Origin: Tardiphaga robiniae
Lineage (GTDB): Bacteria; Pseudomonadota; Alphaproteobacteria; Rhizobiales; Xanthobacteraceae
NCBI RefSeq assembly: GCF_013359755.1
Contig: NZ_JABMCJ010000056.1
Location: forward strand, 1-42,379
Length of the DNA: 42,379 nt
Direction of reading: 5' to 3'
A model generated the notes under the pieces. That model was given only the letters and a program-made list of their open reading frames with translations. It made no database searches and was not told the origin of the DNA. Positions 17,886-26,406 of this stretch are shown here, piece after piece; position 1 is the first letter of the stretch, and every line of letters begins with the position of its first letter. A program made the translations under genes and the position numbers.

Positions 17886-19301
17886 TCAATTCGCGATTGC
17901 ATCGGCGTTCCATTCGGCAAGAACTGACAAAAACTCCAGTTCATCCGTCAGGCAGCGAAGATCCAGCAGAAGTTCGCCGGCCGCGATCCGACCAACGATC
18001 GGCTTCGACAACCGACGCAGCGAATCAGCGAGCTTCTCGATGGATGCCGAGCCGGTCTTCGGCCTAACCACGACCGCAGCGCTCGGCAGCGTATCGAGCG
18101 GAAGCGCACCGGAACCGATCTGGCTCTCGCAAGTGCAGACTAAGACATCGTAGGGGTCACTGAGAATCTGCGCGACCTTTGGCCTGATCCGATCCGCCTG
18201 TTCGACGATCTCTTCCTGGCTTCGCGCGAGAAAGCGCAGCGTCGGCAATCGTTCAAGCAGAGTATCGGGGTCGCGGTACAGTTTGAGCGTCGCTTCAATG
18301 GCCGAAAGCCTTATTTTGTCGACGCGCAAGGCGCGCTTCATCGGATTGCGATTGATCGCGGACACGAGGTCCCTTCGACCTACGATGAAACCGGCTTGCG
18401 GACCTCCGAGCAGTTTGTCGCCTGAGAACGTCACGAGGCCCGCGCCCTCGGTAACTGCATCCCGAACCGTCGACTCGCGCTTGAGACCAAATTTCGCGAG
18501 ATCAACCAGCGAACCGGAACCCAAGTCGTTGAGCAGGGGAACCTTGGCAGCGTCCGCGATGGACGCTAGGCGAGCTGCATTCACCTCCGCCGTAAATCCT
18601 TGAATGCGATAATTCGACGTATGCACCTTCATGAGTAGACCTGTTTCGGTCGATAGCGCCCCTAGATAGTCCCTCTCGTGAGTTCTGTTGGTCGTTCCAA
18701 CCTCGATCATGCGCGCACCGGCACGCTTCATGATCTCAGGCATCCGGAAGGCCCCGCCGATCTCGATCAATTCGCCACGGGATACAACGACCTCCCGCCC
18801 GTTGGCCAGCGTATTCAGACAGAGGAGTACTGCGGCGGCGTTGTTGTTCACTACCGTCGCATCTTCCGCACCAGTTAGATCGATTAAGAGCTGCCGAACG
18901 TAGTCGTCGCGCTCCCCCCGCTTGCCGGTCTCAAGACTAAACTCAACCGCTACGGCATGACGCATGGCGGCGGTCGCAGCCTCGACCGCGGCATCGGCAA
19001 GCTGAGCGCGGCCGAAATTGGTGTGAAGTACGATGCCCGTCAGATTGAAAAGCGGACGCAGCCCTGATCGGTCTCGAGCATCCAGCCTCGCCAGCGCCTT
19101 CCACGCCAACTGCTCGGCGTCTGGGACAACAGCGCCTTCTCCTATGCAGCGTCGTGTCTGATCTATCAGATCACGTATGGCTTCGGTGGTCGCTACGCGC
19201 CCGTAGCGCGAAATCGCAAGGACGATGGGTTCGGCTTTCAGAACCGCCGTGATGGAAGGCAGGTCACGAAGACGCATCTGCTTCTTGTCCTGATCGTTCA
19301 T
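17886..19301 (-). CDS. selA: L-seryl-tRNA(Sec) selenium transferase SelA
   Basis: A 471-residue PLP enzyme converting seryl-tRNA(Sec) to selenocysteinyl-tRNA(Sec) with selenophosphate; family length is about 460-470. The PLP lysine is Lys296 in TFSGDKLLGGPQAG, matching Lys295 of the E. coli enzyme. An N-terminal tRNA-binding region (RDLPSITAVL) and the segment NFGRAQL near residue 95 are also typical. The ATG at 19301 opens the minus-strand operon selA-selB-selC. It is divergent from the AhpD-like operon across a 328-bp gap. Confidence 0.96.
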   Translation of the reverse strand: MNDQDKKQMRLRDLPSITAVLKAEPIVLAISRYGRVATTEAIRDLIDQTRRCIGEGAVVPDAEQLAWKALARLDARDRSGLRPLFNLTGIVLHTNFGRAQLADAAVEAATAAMRHAVAVEFSLETGKRGERDDYVRQLLIDLTGAEDATVVNNNAAAVLLCLNTLANGREVVVSRGELIEIGGAFRMPEIMKRAGARMIEVGTTNRTHERDYLGALSTETGLLMKVHTSNYRIQGFTAEVNAARLASIADAAKVPLLNDLGSGSLVDLAKFGLKRESTVRDAVTEGAGLVTFSGDKLLGGPQAGFIVGRRDLVSAINRNPMKRALRVDKIRLSAIEATLKLYRDPDTLLERLPTLRFLARSQEEIVEQADRIRPKVAQILSDPYDVLVCTCESQIGSGALPLDTLPSAAVVVRPKTGSASIEKLADSLRRLSKPIVGRIAAGELLLDLRCLTDELEFLSVLAEWNADAIAN

Positions 19302-19629
19302 CGCCTTCTCGAGATATTGCTACCAAGACTAGTATACTTCGTGCGTCCAACGCAGAAAACCCATACCTTGGCACAGGTTGTCCGCTCCTGTTGCAAGCCT
19401 TACGTCGAAGCTGCGCCGCATGGCGCCGATCTTCATGCGGTATATATCTCGTGCTTTTCGAAGCAATCGGTACGGAGACGTTCCTGCTCCACGATTGCCG
19501 AAATAGAGCATGTAATCCGCACCGCGACGATCGCGACGACGCGAACTTTTTTATGTTCCCAAGCGGTTTGTAGCCGACATCCAACCCGCTTAAATCGTGG
19601 GCAAATCATCGCCCTCAGGAAGCTACGAC
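19302..19629. other. Divergent intergenic region between selA and the AhpD/ABC operon
   Basis: 328 bp between two divergent operons. No gene is convincing here. TTGGCAC near 19369 and TTGCAAG near 19393 recall sigma-54 half-sites but lie about 16 bp apart instead of 5, so I do not call a -24/-12 promoter. CAGGAAG (about 19617-19623) is the ribosome site for the gene at 19630. Confidence 0.45.
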
Positions 19630-20202
19630 ATGTCCCGAATTCAGCTCCGCACGATCGAAGATGCTCCGGAAGCGACCAAAACAGGTCTCAAAACCGCGCA
19701 AAAGAGCAACGGCTTCCTGCCTAATCTTGTGCGCCTTCTCGCCAATGCTCCGGCCGCTCTTGAGACCTATCAGACGGTATCAGGGATCAACGCCAACAGC
19801 GGACTGAGCCTTGCAGAACGAGAGGCCGTGCAGATTACCGCGGCCGCGACGCACGGATGCAGCTTCTGCGTGGCAGGTCACACTGCGGTTGCCTATAAGA
19901 AAGCGGGACTGTCCGAGGACATCGTCGTACCTCTCCGTTCGGGGAAAGTCGTTCCGGATCCGCGGCTGATGGCAATCGCGGAATTCACGCGCGCCGTCAT
20001 CCGCTCGCGTGGTGCCGTTCAGGACATTGAGTTGAAGAGCTTCATCGCAGCCGGATTCAACGAAGCCAATGCGCTGGAGGTGGTGCTCGGCATCAGCCTA
20101 GCGACCCTCTGCAACTTCGCCAACAATCTTGGCCAACCGGCCTTGAACCCGGAGCTGCAGTCTTACGCCTGGCATCCCTCCACTGCGCAAGCGGCCGAAT
20201 AG
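19630..20202 (+). CDS. AhpD-like / carboxymuconolactone decarboxylase-family protein
   Basis: A 190-residue protein of the AhpD/CMD fold. The core redox motif is visible: Glu63/Glu65, then Cys77 and Cys80 in GCSFCVAGH with His84, the E-(11-14)-CxxC-xxxH layout of peroxidase-related members. Such proteins reduce peroxides or act as thiol relays; a true muconolactone decarboxylase lacks this CxxC. The ATG at 19630 is preceded by AGGA. It is the first gene of a tight operon with an acyl-CoA-dehydrogenase-fold protein (14 nt downstream) and an ABC importer, suggesting a joint oxidative step on an imported compound. Confidence 0.8.
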   Translation: MSRIQLRTIEDAPEATKTGLKTAQKSNGFLPNLVRLLANAPAALETYQTVSGINANSGLSLAEREAVQITAAATHGCSFCVAGHTAVAYKKAGLSEDIVVPLRSGKVVPDPRLMAIAEFTRAVIRSRGAVQDIELKSFIAAGFNEANALEVVLGISLATLCNFANNLGQPALNPELQSYAWHPSTAQAAE

Positions 20203-20215
20203 CAACGAGGCAACT

Positions 20216-21304
20216 GTGAGCATCATTCCGGAACGCGTGTCGCATTGGCTTGAGGAGAAGGCGGAGGATATAGACTTCAGCCCGCATCTCGCATCCGAGA
20301 TTCTTCCTCGCATCGGAGGTGCCGGCATCTTCCGACGGGGGGTTCCCACGGAGTTTGGCGGAGACGGCGGTGACGTCGCCGACGCGGTCGTCGCCATTGC
20401 CGCCCTCTCCGAACATTCGCTCGCGGCGGGCTTCGTTGCGTGGGGTCACCGGAGTTTCATAGAATTCGTGCTGCGTACCCCGAATGCGGCGCTGCGTGAG
20501 CGACTGATTGAAGATTTGCTCACCGGACGCCGGGCCGGGGCCAGCGGGCTTTCGAATGCCATGAAATTTCTTTCGGGCATCGAGAGGCTGCAGATTATCG
20601 CCGAAGCGGATGGTGAGCTTATCAAGATCAACGGGAAGCTACCGTGGGTCACCAACCTACGCCCGGATGGTTTCGATGTCGCCGCCGCGATACAGGGCAG
20701 CGACGGTCGGGCTTCCTTCGTAGCAACCCTCGCGTCAGAACTCCCGGGCCTCGGGCGATCGAACGATCTCGATCTCATGGGCATGCAAGCCAGCAACACA
20801 GCGGCAGTCGACCTCGTCCAGGTCCGCATCGGCCCGCAAGATATTCTCTTTCCCGATATTCAAGAGTGGCTTCCGAAGGTACGGCCAGCTTTCCTAGCAC
20901 TCCAATGCGCGATGTCCGTCGGACTTGCGCGCCGATCGCTGTCGGAAACAGTGGCTCGTGCCCAGACGGGACGGCACGTTTTGCTCGGTGATATAGAGAG
21001 GCTCACGTCAGAACTCCGGCGCCTCGAATCGGCGATGCTGACCGACTTGCGGGACGGGCGGTTCATCACCGATCCGGCGGCGCTTTTCCGGATCCGCATC
21101 AGATTGGCGGAAGTCGTGGCAGAAGCGATCCAGCTCGAGCTGTGCGCCTCCGGCGGGAGCGCCTACCTAACCAAATCGGGAAAGGACTTCCAGCGCAGAG
21201 CCCGCGAGGCGGCATTTATCCCGATCATCACACCGAGCATCGTGCAGTTGAAGACAGCGCTTGAGGAACAGCGTCAACGTAAACTCAGCGTTGTGCCTGC
21301 ATGA
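20216..21304 (+). CDS. Acyl-CoA dehydrogenase-fold flavoprotein
   Basis: A 362-residue protein with the three-part acyl-CoA dehydrogenase fold. The N-terminal helical domain contains RRGVPTEFGGDGG (residues about 39-51). The middle beta domain has a region near SGLSNAMKF and LDLMGMQASNT. The C-terminal helical domain contains LCASGGSAYL near residue 310. It resembles the DszC/SfnB-like subgroup, flavin-dependent monooxygenases acting on organosulfur compounds, more than fatty-acid beta-oxidation enzymes, because of its genomic company. That is an inference. The GTG start at 20216 has CGAGG upstream; the stop overlaps the ATG of the ABC ATPase (ATGA). Confidence 0.75.
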   Translation: MSIIPERVSHWLEEKAEDIDFSPHLASEILPRIGGAGIFRRGVPTEFGGDGGDVADAVVAIAALSEHSLAAGFVAWGHRSFIEFVLRTPNAALRERLIEDLLTGRRAGASGLSNAMKFLSGIERLQIIAEADGELIKINGKLPWVTNLRPDGFDVAAAIQGSDGRASFVATLASELPGLGRSNDLDLMGMQASNTAAVDLVQVRIGPQDILFPDIQEWLPKVRPAFLALQCAMSVGLARRSLSETVARAQTGRHVLLGDIERLTSELRRLESAMLTDLRDGRFITDPAALFRIRIRLAEVVAEAIQLELCASGGSAYLTKSGKDFQRRAREAAFIPIITPSIVQLKTALEEQRQRKLSVVPA

Positions 21305-22068
21305 GCGCTCCGATCCTCGAAGCGGCGAACATCGCGCTACGTTACGCCGGCACATCCGGCGATATTCTGTGTGCATTCGACATGTCTTTGGCCGCGGGAG
21401 AGACCGTCGCCATTCTGGGCCCGAGCGGCGTCGGCAAATCGAGTCTGCTTCGGGTCCTCGCGGGTCTGCAGGATCCCACGGCCGGCGTAGTGAAAATGCG
21501 GGGAACGCCTCTCAGCGGGACACATCCTCGAATCGCCATTGCATTCCAGGATCCGGGATTGCTGCCCTGGCTTTCGCTCGAGAAGAACGTTTCTTTCGGG
21601 CTCGACTTCGTCAAGCAGCCTGTTCTGCCCCCTGCGGAACGGCGCCGACGAGTGGATGCGGCGATCGCGGAGGTCGGCCTTAGCGACGCCAGGCGACGCT
21701 ATCCCTCGCAGCTCTCCGGAGGCATGGCGCAGCGGACCGCATTGGCGCGCTGCCTTGCGCGTGGCCCGGAGGTCTTGTTGCTCGATGAGCCGTTCGGCGC
21801 GCTCGACGAAATCACCCGTGCCGAGATGCAGCATCTACTTCTCAAGGTCGTACGCGATTTTCAGACCGGCGTCGTGCTGATCACCCATGATATCGATGAG
21901 GCTCTGCTGCTCACAGACAGGATCGTTCTTCTCGGTGGCTCTCCAGCAAGCCAGATAGAAGAGTGGCGCGTCGATCTTCCGAAACCACGTGACGACTATG
22001 TCGCGGAAATCGGCGCAATCCGTATCGACATTCTAAAGGCTCTACGCGGCGCGACGCGCCCAATTTGA
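21301..22068 (+). CDS. ABC transporter ATP-binding protein (sulfonate/nitrate/taurine type)
   Basis: A 255-residue ATPase of an importer. Walker A GPSGVGKSS lies at about residues 40-48, the Q-loop is in FQDPGLLPW, the signature is LSGGMAQR, Walker B is LLLDEPFGALDE and the switch His is in ITHDIDEA. The FQDPxLLPW and EPFGALD wording is characteristic of the SsuB/TauB/NrtD branch. The ATG overlaps the previous stop by four bases. It pairs with the binding protein and permease that follow. Confidence 0.9.
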   Translation: MSAPILEAANIALRYAGTSGDILCAFDMSLAAGETVAILGPSGVGKSSLLRVLAGLQDPTAGVVKMRGTPLSGTHPRIAIAFQDPGLLPWLSLEKNVSFGLDFVKQPVLPPAERRRRVDAAIAEVGLSDARRRYPSQLSGGMAQRTALARCLARGPEVLLLDEPFGALDEITRAEMQHLLLKVVRDFQTGVVLITHDIDEALLLTDRIVLLGGSPASQIEEWRVDLPKPRDDYVAEIGAIRIDILKALRGATRPI

Positions 22069-22079
22069 CGGGGACGATC

Positions 22080-23267
22080 ATGGCACTCAACGATCTCTCG
22101 CGACGCGACACGATGCGGCTTTCCGCTCTATTCACCGCTTCGGGCGCTCTTCCGCTACTACGCGCCTTCGAAGCGCGCGCTCAGGAACCCGACGCTCCAG
22201 TCCGCATCGGCTATCTCCCGATCACCGACGCCACCCCGCTTCTGGTCGCCCATGGGAAGGGATATTTCGAAGCCGAAGGCCTCAAGGCCGAGAAGCCGGT
22301 GATGCTGCGGAGTTGGGCCCAGGTCCTCGAGGCCTTCATTTCCGGGCAGGTGAATGTCGTCCATCTCCTGTCCCCGATGACCGTTTGGGCGCGCTTTGGC
22401 AGTCGAGCACCAGCCAAGGTCGTAGCCTGGAACCATACGGGCGGCTCCGGCCTGAGCGTCGGACCGCAGATCAACGACGTGAAGGACCTCGGCGGTAAGA
22501 CCGTCGCCATTCCCTTCTGGTACTCGATTCACAACGTCGTGCTGCAGACCTTGCTACGCGAGAGTGGTCTGACGCCCGCATCGAAGAAGAACGGCCCGCC
22601 CGAAACGAACGAGGTCAACCTGGTCGTCATGGCGCCTGCCGACATGGTCCCTGCCCTCGCCGCCAACCAGATCGCCGGCTTCATCGTCGCCGAGCCGTTC
22701 AACGCCGCCGCCGAAACACTCGGCGTCGGCAAGATCCTGAGATTCACCGGCGATGTCTGGAAGGATCATGCCTGCTGCGTCGTCTTCATGCACGAGCGCG
22801 ACCTCGAGCAGCGCCCCGAATGGACGCAGAAGGTTGTAAACGCGATGGTAAGGGCTCAGCTCTGGACCCGCGAGCATCGGTCCGAGACCGCAGCGCTACT
22901 CTCCAAGGATGGTGTCAACAAATACACCCCTCATGCGACCGCTGTGCTCGAAAAGGTCCTGGCACCGCCCGAGAACGACAACGCGGCCTATCTGAAAACC
23001 GGCGCGATTCGGAACGCCGAATGGCGCGAACGACGCATCGATTTCCAGCCCTATCCGTTTCCAAGCTACACAGAAGAGCTCGTACGCCGCCTGAAGCCGA
23101 CACTCATAGAAGGAAGCCGCGCCTTCCTCAACGACCTCGATCCAGCGACCGCGGCGCGCGAGCTCGTGGACGACCGCTTCGTCAAGGCGGCGGTGACGGC
23201 GGCCGGAGGCATGACGGCCTTCGGGCTTCCCGAGTCCTTCACGCGCTCCGAGGTCATCTCTGCGTGA
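22080..23267 (+). CDS. ABC transporter substrate-binding protein (NMT1/SsuA-like), Tat-type signal
   Basis: A 395-residue periplasmic binding protein. The N-terminus has a twin-arginine-like motif (SRRDTMRLS, residues 6-14) followed by a hydrophobic stretch. The mature start reads VRIGYLPITDATPLLVAHGKGYFEAEGL, the standard opening of the nitrate/sulfonate/taurine/thiamine-precursor binding-protein family. The ligand pocket cannot be read from sequence; nitrate-type (NrtA), aliphatic sulfonate and other anions are all possible. It lies 11 nt after the ATPase gene, and its TGA overlaps the GTG of the permease. Confidence 0.88.
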   Translation: MALNDLSRRDTMRLSALFTASGALPLLRAFEARAQEPDAPVRIGYLPITDATPLLVAHGKGYFEAEGLKAEKPVMLRSWAQVLEAFISGQVNVVHLLSPMTVWARFGSRAPAKVVAWNHTGGSGLSVGPQINDVKDLGGKTVAIPFWYSIHNVVLQTLLRESGLTPASKKNGPPETNEVNLVVMAPADMVPALAANQIAGFIVAEPFNAAAETLGVGKILRFTGDVWKDHACCVVFMHERDLEQRPEWTQKVVNAMVRAQLWTREHRSETAALLSKDGVNKYTPHATAVLEKVLAPPENDNAAYLKTGAIRNAEWRERRIDFQPYPFPSYTEELVRRLKPTLIEGSRAFLNDLDPATAARELVDDRFVKAAVTAAGGMTAFGLPESFTRSEVISA

Positions 23268-24127
23268 GCGGCAGGGACCTTCCAATAGCCGCTCCCCGGA
23301 CCCGGAAAGCGAGACCCGATGTCCGCGAGAATGCGCCGTCCGCCTCGCGCCGCCCCCGTGGCGGTCCCGGCGTCATCGGGGGCACCGTACTTGGTGTGTC
23401 CGGCCTGCTCGTCCTCGTCAGCGTCTGGTGGCTTAGCACCAGTCCGTTGGTCTCGGGAGGAGGATTCATCTCTCGTTTCTCCCCAACAAGCGCGTTTGCG
23501 AGCCTCGCGCATCTGATCACAGGCCCCGACCTATGGGTCCACGTCCTCGTCAGTCTGCGAAGGGTTCTGGTAGGACTCGGGTTTGCGCTCCTCATCGGCG
23601 TTCCCATCGGCTTGGTTGTCGGCACGTACGCTCACCTGAATGCGGCGACAGCCCCGTCCTTTCAGTTTCTCCGAATGATCTCGCCTTTATCCTGGATGCC
23701 CATCGCGGTGATGGTGTTCGGTCTCGGCGACAGACCGATATACTTCCTGCTCACTTTCGCCGCCGTTTGGCCGATCCTCCTGAACACCGCGGAAGGCGTG
23801 CGTCGCCTGAATCCGCATTGGCTCCGCCTAGCCGACAGCCTTTCCGCAACTCGGTGGGAAACCATGCGGCACATAGTGTTCCCTGGCGTACTGGGGCACG
23901 TCCTCGTCGGCTTGCGGCTCGCCATTGGCGTAGTCTGGATCGTATTGGTGCCCTGCGAAATGCTGGGCGTATCCGCCGGTGTCGGCTACTTCATTCTCGA
24001 TACCCGCGATCGTCTCGCATATTCCGAGCTTGCAGCGATGGTCGTCATTATCGGCATCCTCGGTTATCTGCTTGATTGGACTGCGCGTCTGCCGCACCGT
24101 ATAGCCGCTCTCGGATTGGAACGTTGA
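23264..24127 (+). CDS. ABC transporter permease (SsuC/TauC-type)
   Basis: A 287-residue inner-membrane permease. After a basic cytoplasmic N-terminus (about 36 residues) come about six transmembrane helices. The EAA-loop segment RLADSLSATRWETMRHIVFPGVLGHVLVGLRLAIG (about residues 188-222) is typical of the BPD transport family that contacts the ATPase. I chose GTG 23264, which overlaps the binding-protein stop; the frame is open upstream inside that gene, but this gives an impossible permease. It is the last gene of the operon starting at 19630. Confidence 0.88.
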   Translation: MSGRDLPIAAPRTRKARPDVRENAPSASRRPRGGPGVIGGTVLGVSGLLVLVSVWWLSTSPLVSGGGFISRFSPTSAFASLAHLITGPDLWVHVLVSLRRVLVGLGFALLIGVPIGLVVGTYAHLNAATAPSFQFLRMISPLSWMPIAVMVFGLGDRPIYFLLTFAAVWPILLNTAEGVRRLNPHWLRLADSLSATRWETMRHIVFPGVLGHVLVGLRLAIGVVWIVLVPCEMLGVSAGVGYFILDTRDRLAYSELAAMVVIIGILGYLLDWTARLPHRIAALGLER

Positions 24128-24720
24128 AGCTCCTCTTAGATTACGGCGTTCTAGAGATAGGGTGAAGCGGAGGTTGGTAGATTACGAGTCACGCAGATTT
24201 GGCCGCTTCCCAACTACGGTCATGTCCTGCGCGGGATCGCCGACAATTTCCGCTAGGCGATTTCGCAATATCTTTCTCTCTTCCGACTAGTCCCTCGTTC
24301 CACAAACGAAACATCGCTTACGCGATCTATTCTGACGTCGTTTCATTGCGAAGACTGCGATCGCTCGACGCAGTATAAAAGTGTCAGATCGCTGCATGTA
24401 ATGTAATCGCCTGCCCTTGAAGCTCGGATTAAAGGATGTCCCCAATCGCGTACATTGCTACAAAAGTGACTGGGTCGATCGAAAAACCGTAGCCGAAGGT
24501 ACCGCCGCGGCTGTTGACCTTTTTGTTGCGGAGCTTGGAAGGAACGGGCTCCTTCTCATGCCCGAACGCGACCGGGCTGCATCGGACTAGGTAGGTCTTC
24601 GCATCGTTCAGATTGTCGAACGATAAGTCCGAAGAACGACTACTTCCCTGGACAGCGGTTGAACTCCGAAGATAGGTCATACGGCCCACCGGCCACGGTT
24701 CAAACATTCGGGAGAGACGA
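24128..24720. other. Non-coding stretch after the ABC operon
   Basis: 593 bp with lower GC than the flanking genes. No gene is convincing. A minus-strand frame (24429-24761) encodes a patchy sequence ending in FGYGFSIDPVTFVAMY that may be part of an old gene, but I cannot name it. No clear terminator was found after 24127. Confidence 0.4.
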
Positions 24721-24933
24721 ATGACACTGGAGCTTAAGCAGCATGTGCAGAACGACGACAAGGGTCCTTTTCACATCGACGAGCTCATCAAGTGTCGGCG
24801 GGCGAAGCGTGGTTTTACGGATAAGGCCGTTCCGGTCGAACTTGTCAAAGATATCCTCTCGATCGCTAGGTTCACCGTCGACCGTTCGGGCCGACAAAAG
24901 CCTTTTCGACTTTGTGGCTCAGCGGTCGGGTAG
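24721..24933 (+). pseudogene. Nitroreductase N-terminal fragment
   Basis: Begins with an ATG preceded by GAGACG and encodes about 50 residues with the typical opening of a nitroreductase-family flavoprotein: LIKCRRAKRGFTDKAVPVEL, then VKDILSIARFT. In complete members this is followed by a Ser-Gly-x-Asn-x-Gln-Pro FMN-binding stretch. Here the sequence turns into unrelated residues and stops at 24931-24933, about 70 codons in place of roughly 200. It is a truncated remnant. A nitro/quinone reductase would fit the neighbouring quinone and hydroxyquinol genes. Confidence 0.7.
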
Positions 24934-25040
24934 AATGGATCGCATGACTACTTATGCTATCACTTAGACCCTGCGGTCGACGTCGTCAGCGGTCCTTCTG
25001 GATACGCGGCGGCGAGAGATGATCACGCGCGGAGGATGAT

Positions 25041-26033
25041 ATGGGATTGTTGATTGAAGGTGAATGGCGTGACAATTGGTATGACACTAGTGCAACAGGC
25101 GGCTCCTTCGTGCGGCAGGACGCGGCTTTCCGCAACTGGATTACCGCAGATGGAGGTCCTGGTCCGAGTGGTGTCGGTGGGTTTAAGGCCAAGGCGGGTC
25201 GATATCACCTATACGTCAGTCTTGCCTGTCCTTGGGCCCATCGAACACTGATCACAAGGGTACTCAAGGGTCTTGAAGACAAGATCTCCGTATCCGTTGT
25301 GCATTGGCTGATGGCGGAACAGGGATGGAGTTTCGCAAAAGGCCAGGGAGTGATAGCCGACCATATCAATGGGGCGGAATTTCTACATCAGGTCTACACA
25401 ATCGCTAACAGTCAATACACTGGCCGGGCGACCGTTCCGGTGCTGTGGGACATAGAACAGGGCACGATCGTAAGCAACGAGTCCTCCGAAATCGTTCGCA
25501 TGATGAATTCAGCGTTCGATCACCAAGGTGCGAGGCCCAACGATTTTTATCCACGTGAGCTCCGAAAGGAGATCGATGCCGTAAACGCCAGGATCTATGA
25601 CACTCTCAACAATGGTGTCTACAAGGCGGGATTCGCGACCTCGCAAACCGCCTACGACAAAGCCATTATTCCGCTTTTTGAGACGTTGGATTGGCTCGAA
25701 ACGCATCTTGCGGATAGCCGCTTCCTTTTCGGCGATCGTTTGACTGAAGGGGACATCCGGTTATTTGCTACGCTGATCAGGTTTGACGTCGCCTATTTCG
25801 GCCAGTTCAAGTGCAATATTCGAGCTCTTGCCGACTACCCCAACCTGTCCGGGTACACCCGTGATGTTTACCAGCGGCCAGGGATCGCTTCGACCGTGAA
25901 TTTCGAGCACATCAAGTGTCACTACTACCAAAGCCATCGCTCCATCAACCCAACGGGTATCGTCCCTGCTGGCCCTCTGCGTGATTTTGCTGCGGCGCAT
26001 AGGCGCGAACGGCTATCGGCCACGCAACTCTAA
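25041..26033 (+). CDS. Glutathionyl-hydroquinone reductase (Xi-class GST, YqjG/PcpF-like)
   Basis: A 330-residue cytosolic enzyme that releases glutathione from glutathionyl-(chloro)hydroquinones. The catalytic Cys63 lies in LACPWAHR, exactly where E. coli YqjG has Cys63. The N-terminal thioredoxin-like domain ends near residue 170 and a helical C-domain follows (LFGDRLTEGDIRLFATLIRFD). The length matches the family (about 325 residues). A strong GGAGGATGAT stands directly before the ATG. In chlorophenol degraders this enzyme repairs side products of quinone formation, which fits the hydroxyquinol cluster at 28799-33413, though it is not in that operon. Confidence 0.9.
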   Translation: MGLLIEGEWRDNWYDTSATGGSFVRQDAAFRNWITADGGPGPSGVGGFKAKAGRYHLYVSLACPWAHRTLITRVLKGLEDKISVSVVHWLMAEQGWSFAKGQGVIADHINGAEFLHQVYTIANSQYTGRATVPVLWDIEQGTIVSNESSEIVRMMNSAFDHQGARPNDFYPRELRKEIDAVNARIYDTLNNGVYKAGFATSQTAYDKAIIPLFETLDWLETHLADSRFLFGDRLTEGDIRLFATLIRFDVAYFGQFKCNIRALADYPNLSGYTRDVYQRPGIASTVNFEHIKCHYYQSHRSINPTGIVPAGPLRDFAAAHRRERLSATQL

Positions 26034-26406
26034 CGCCCGCGAGCGCTCGGGGACTCATTCAAGAAATCGCCCGCCACGCTCGAGGAGGAGTGAGGACGGG
26101 CAATTCAGGGAGCAGATCATTCGACCGCGTTACGCGGGCGCTTCCGAACAATGCTTCGGATCCCCGCTTTTTCGGAATTTTGGCTGCGTTGAAGATGACG
26201 GAGTATCTATCGCCGAGAGCCGAAGCTCAATTTCGCACACGCCTGCGCTCTTCGCTACGGTTACGGGCGGCTCCGAACAGCCTAGTTACTGCCGCAAGGA
26301 AATGAGCTTCTCGACGGCATGCAAAAATGATCGATGACCGTTAACACCGCAGCTGCGCCGAAAAGCCGGCTGATTTTCACCCGTGCGATCTTGTCGATGA
26401 AGGACC
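26034..26406. other. Non-coding gap between GS-hydroquinone reductase and MBL gene
   Basis: 373 bp between converging genes. No convincing gene. I see no clear T-rich terminator, although some bidirectional termination would be expected here. Confidence 0.4.

Noticed and set aside
19350-19400. Sigma-54 promoter between selA and the AhpD-like gene
   Set aside because: TGGCAC and TTGC-like elements are present but spaced about 16 bp apart; a -24/-12 promoter needs about 5 bp between them.
24429-24761. Minus-strand 110-codon frame as a gene
   Set aside because: No ribosome site or known domain, uneven composition, and overlap with the nitroreductase remnant. It may be debris, but I cannot support a call.
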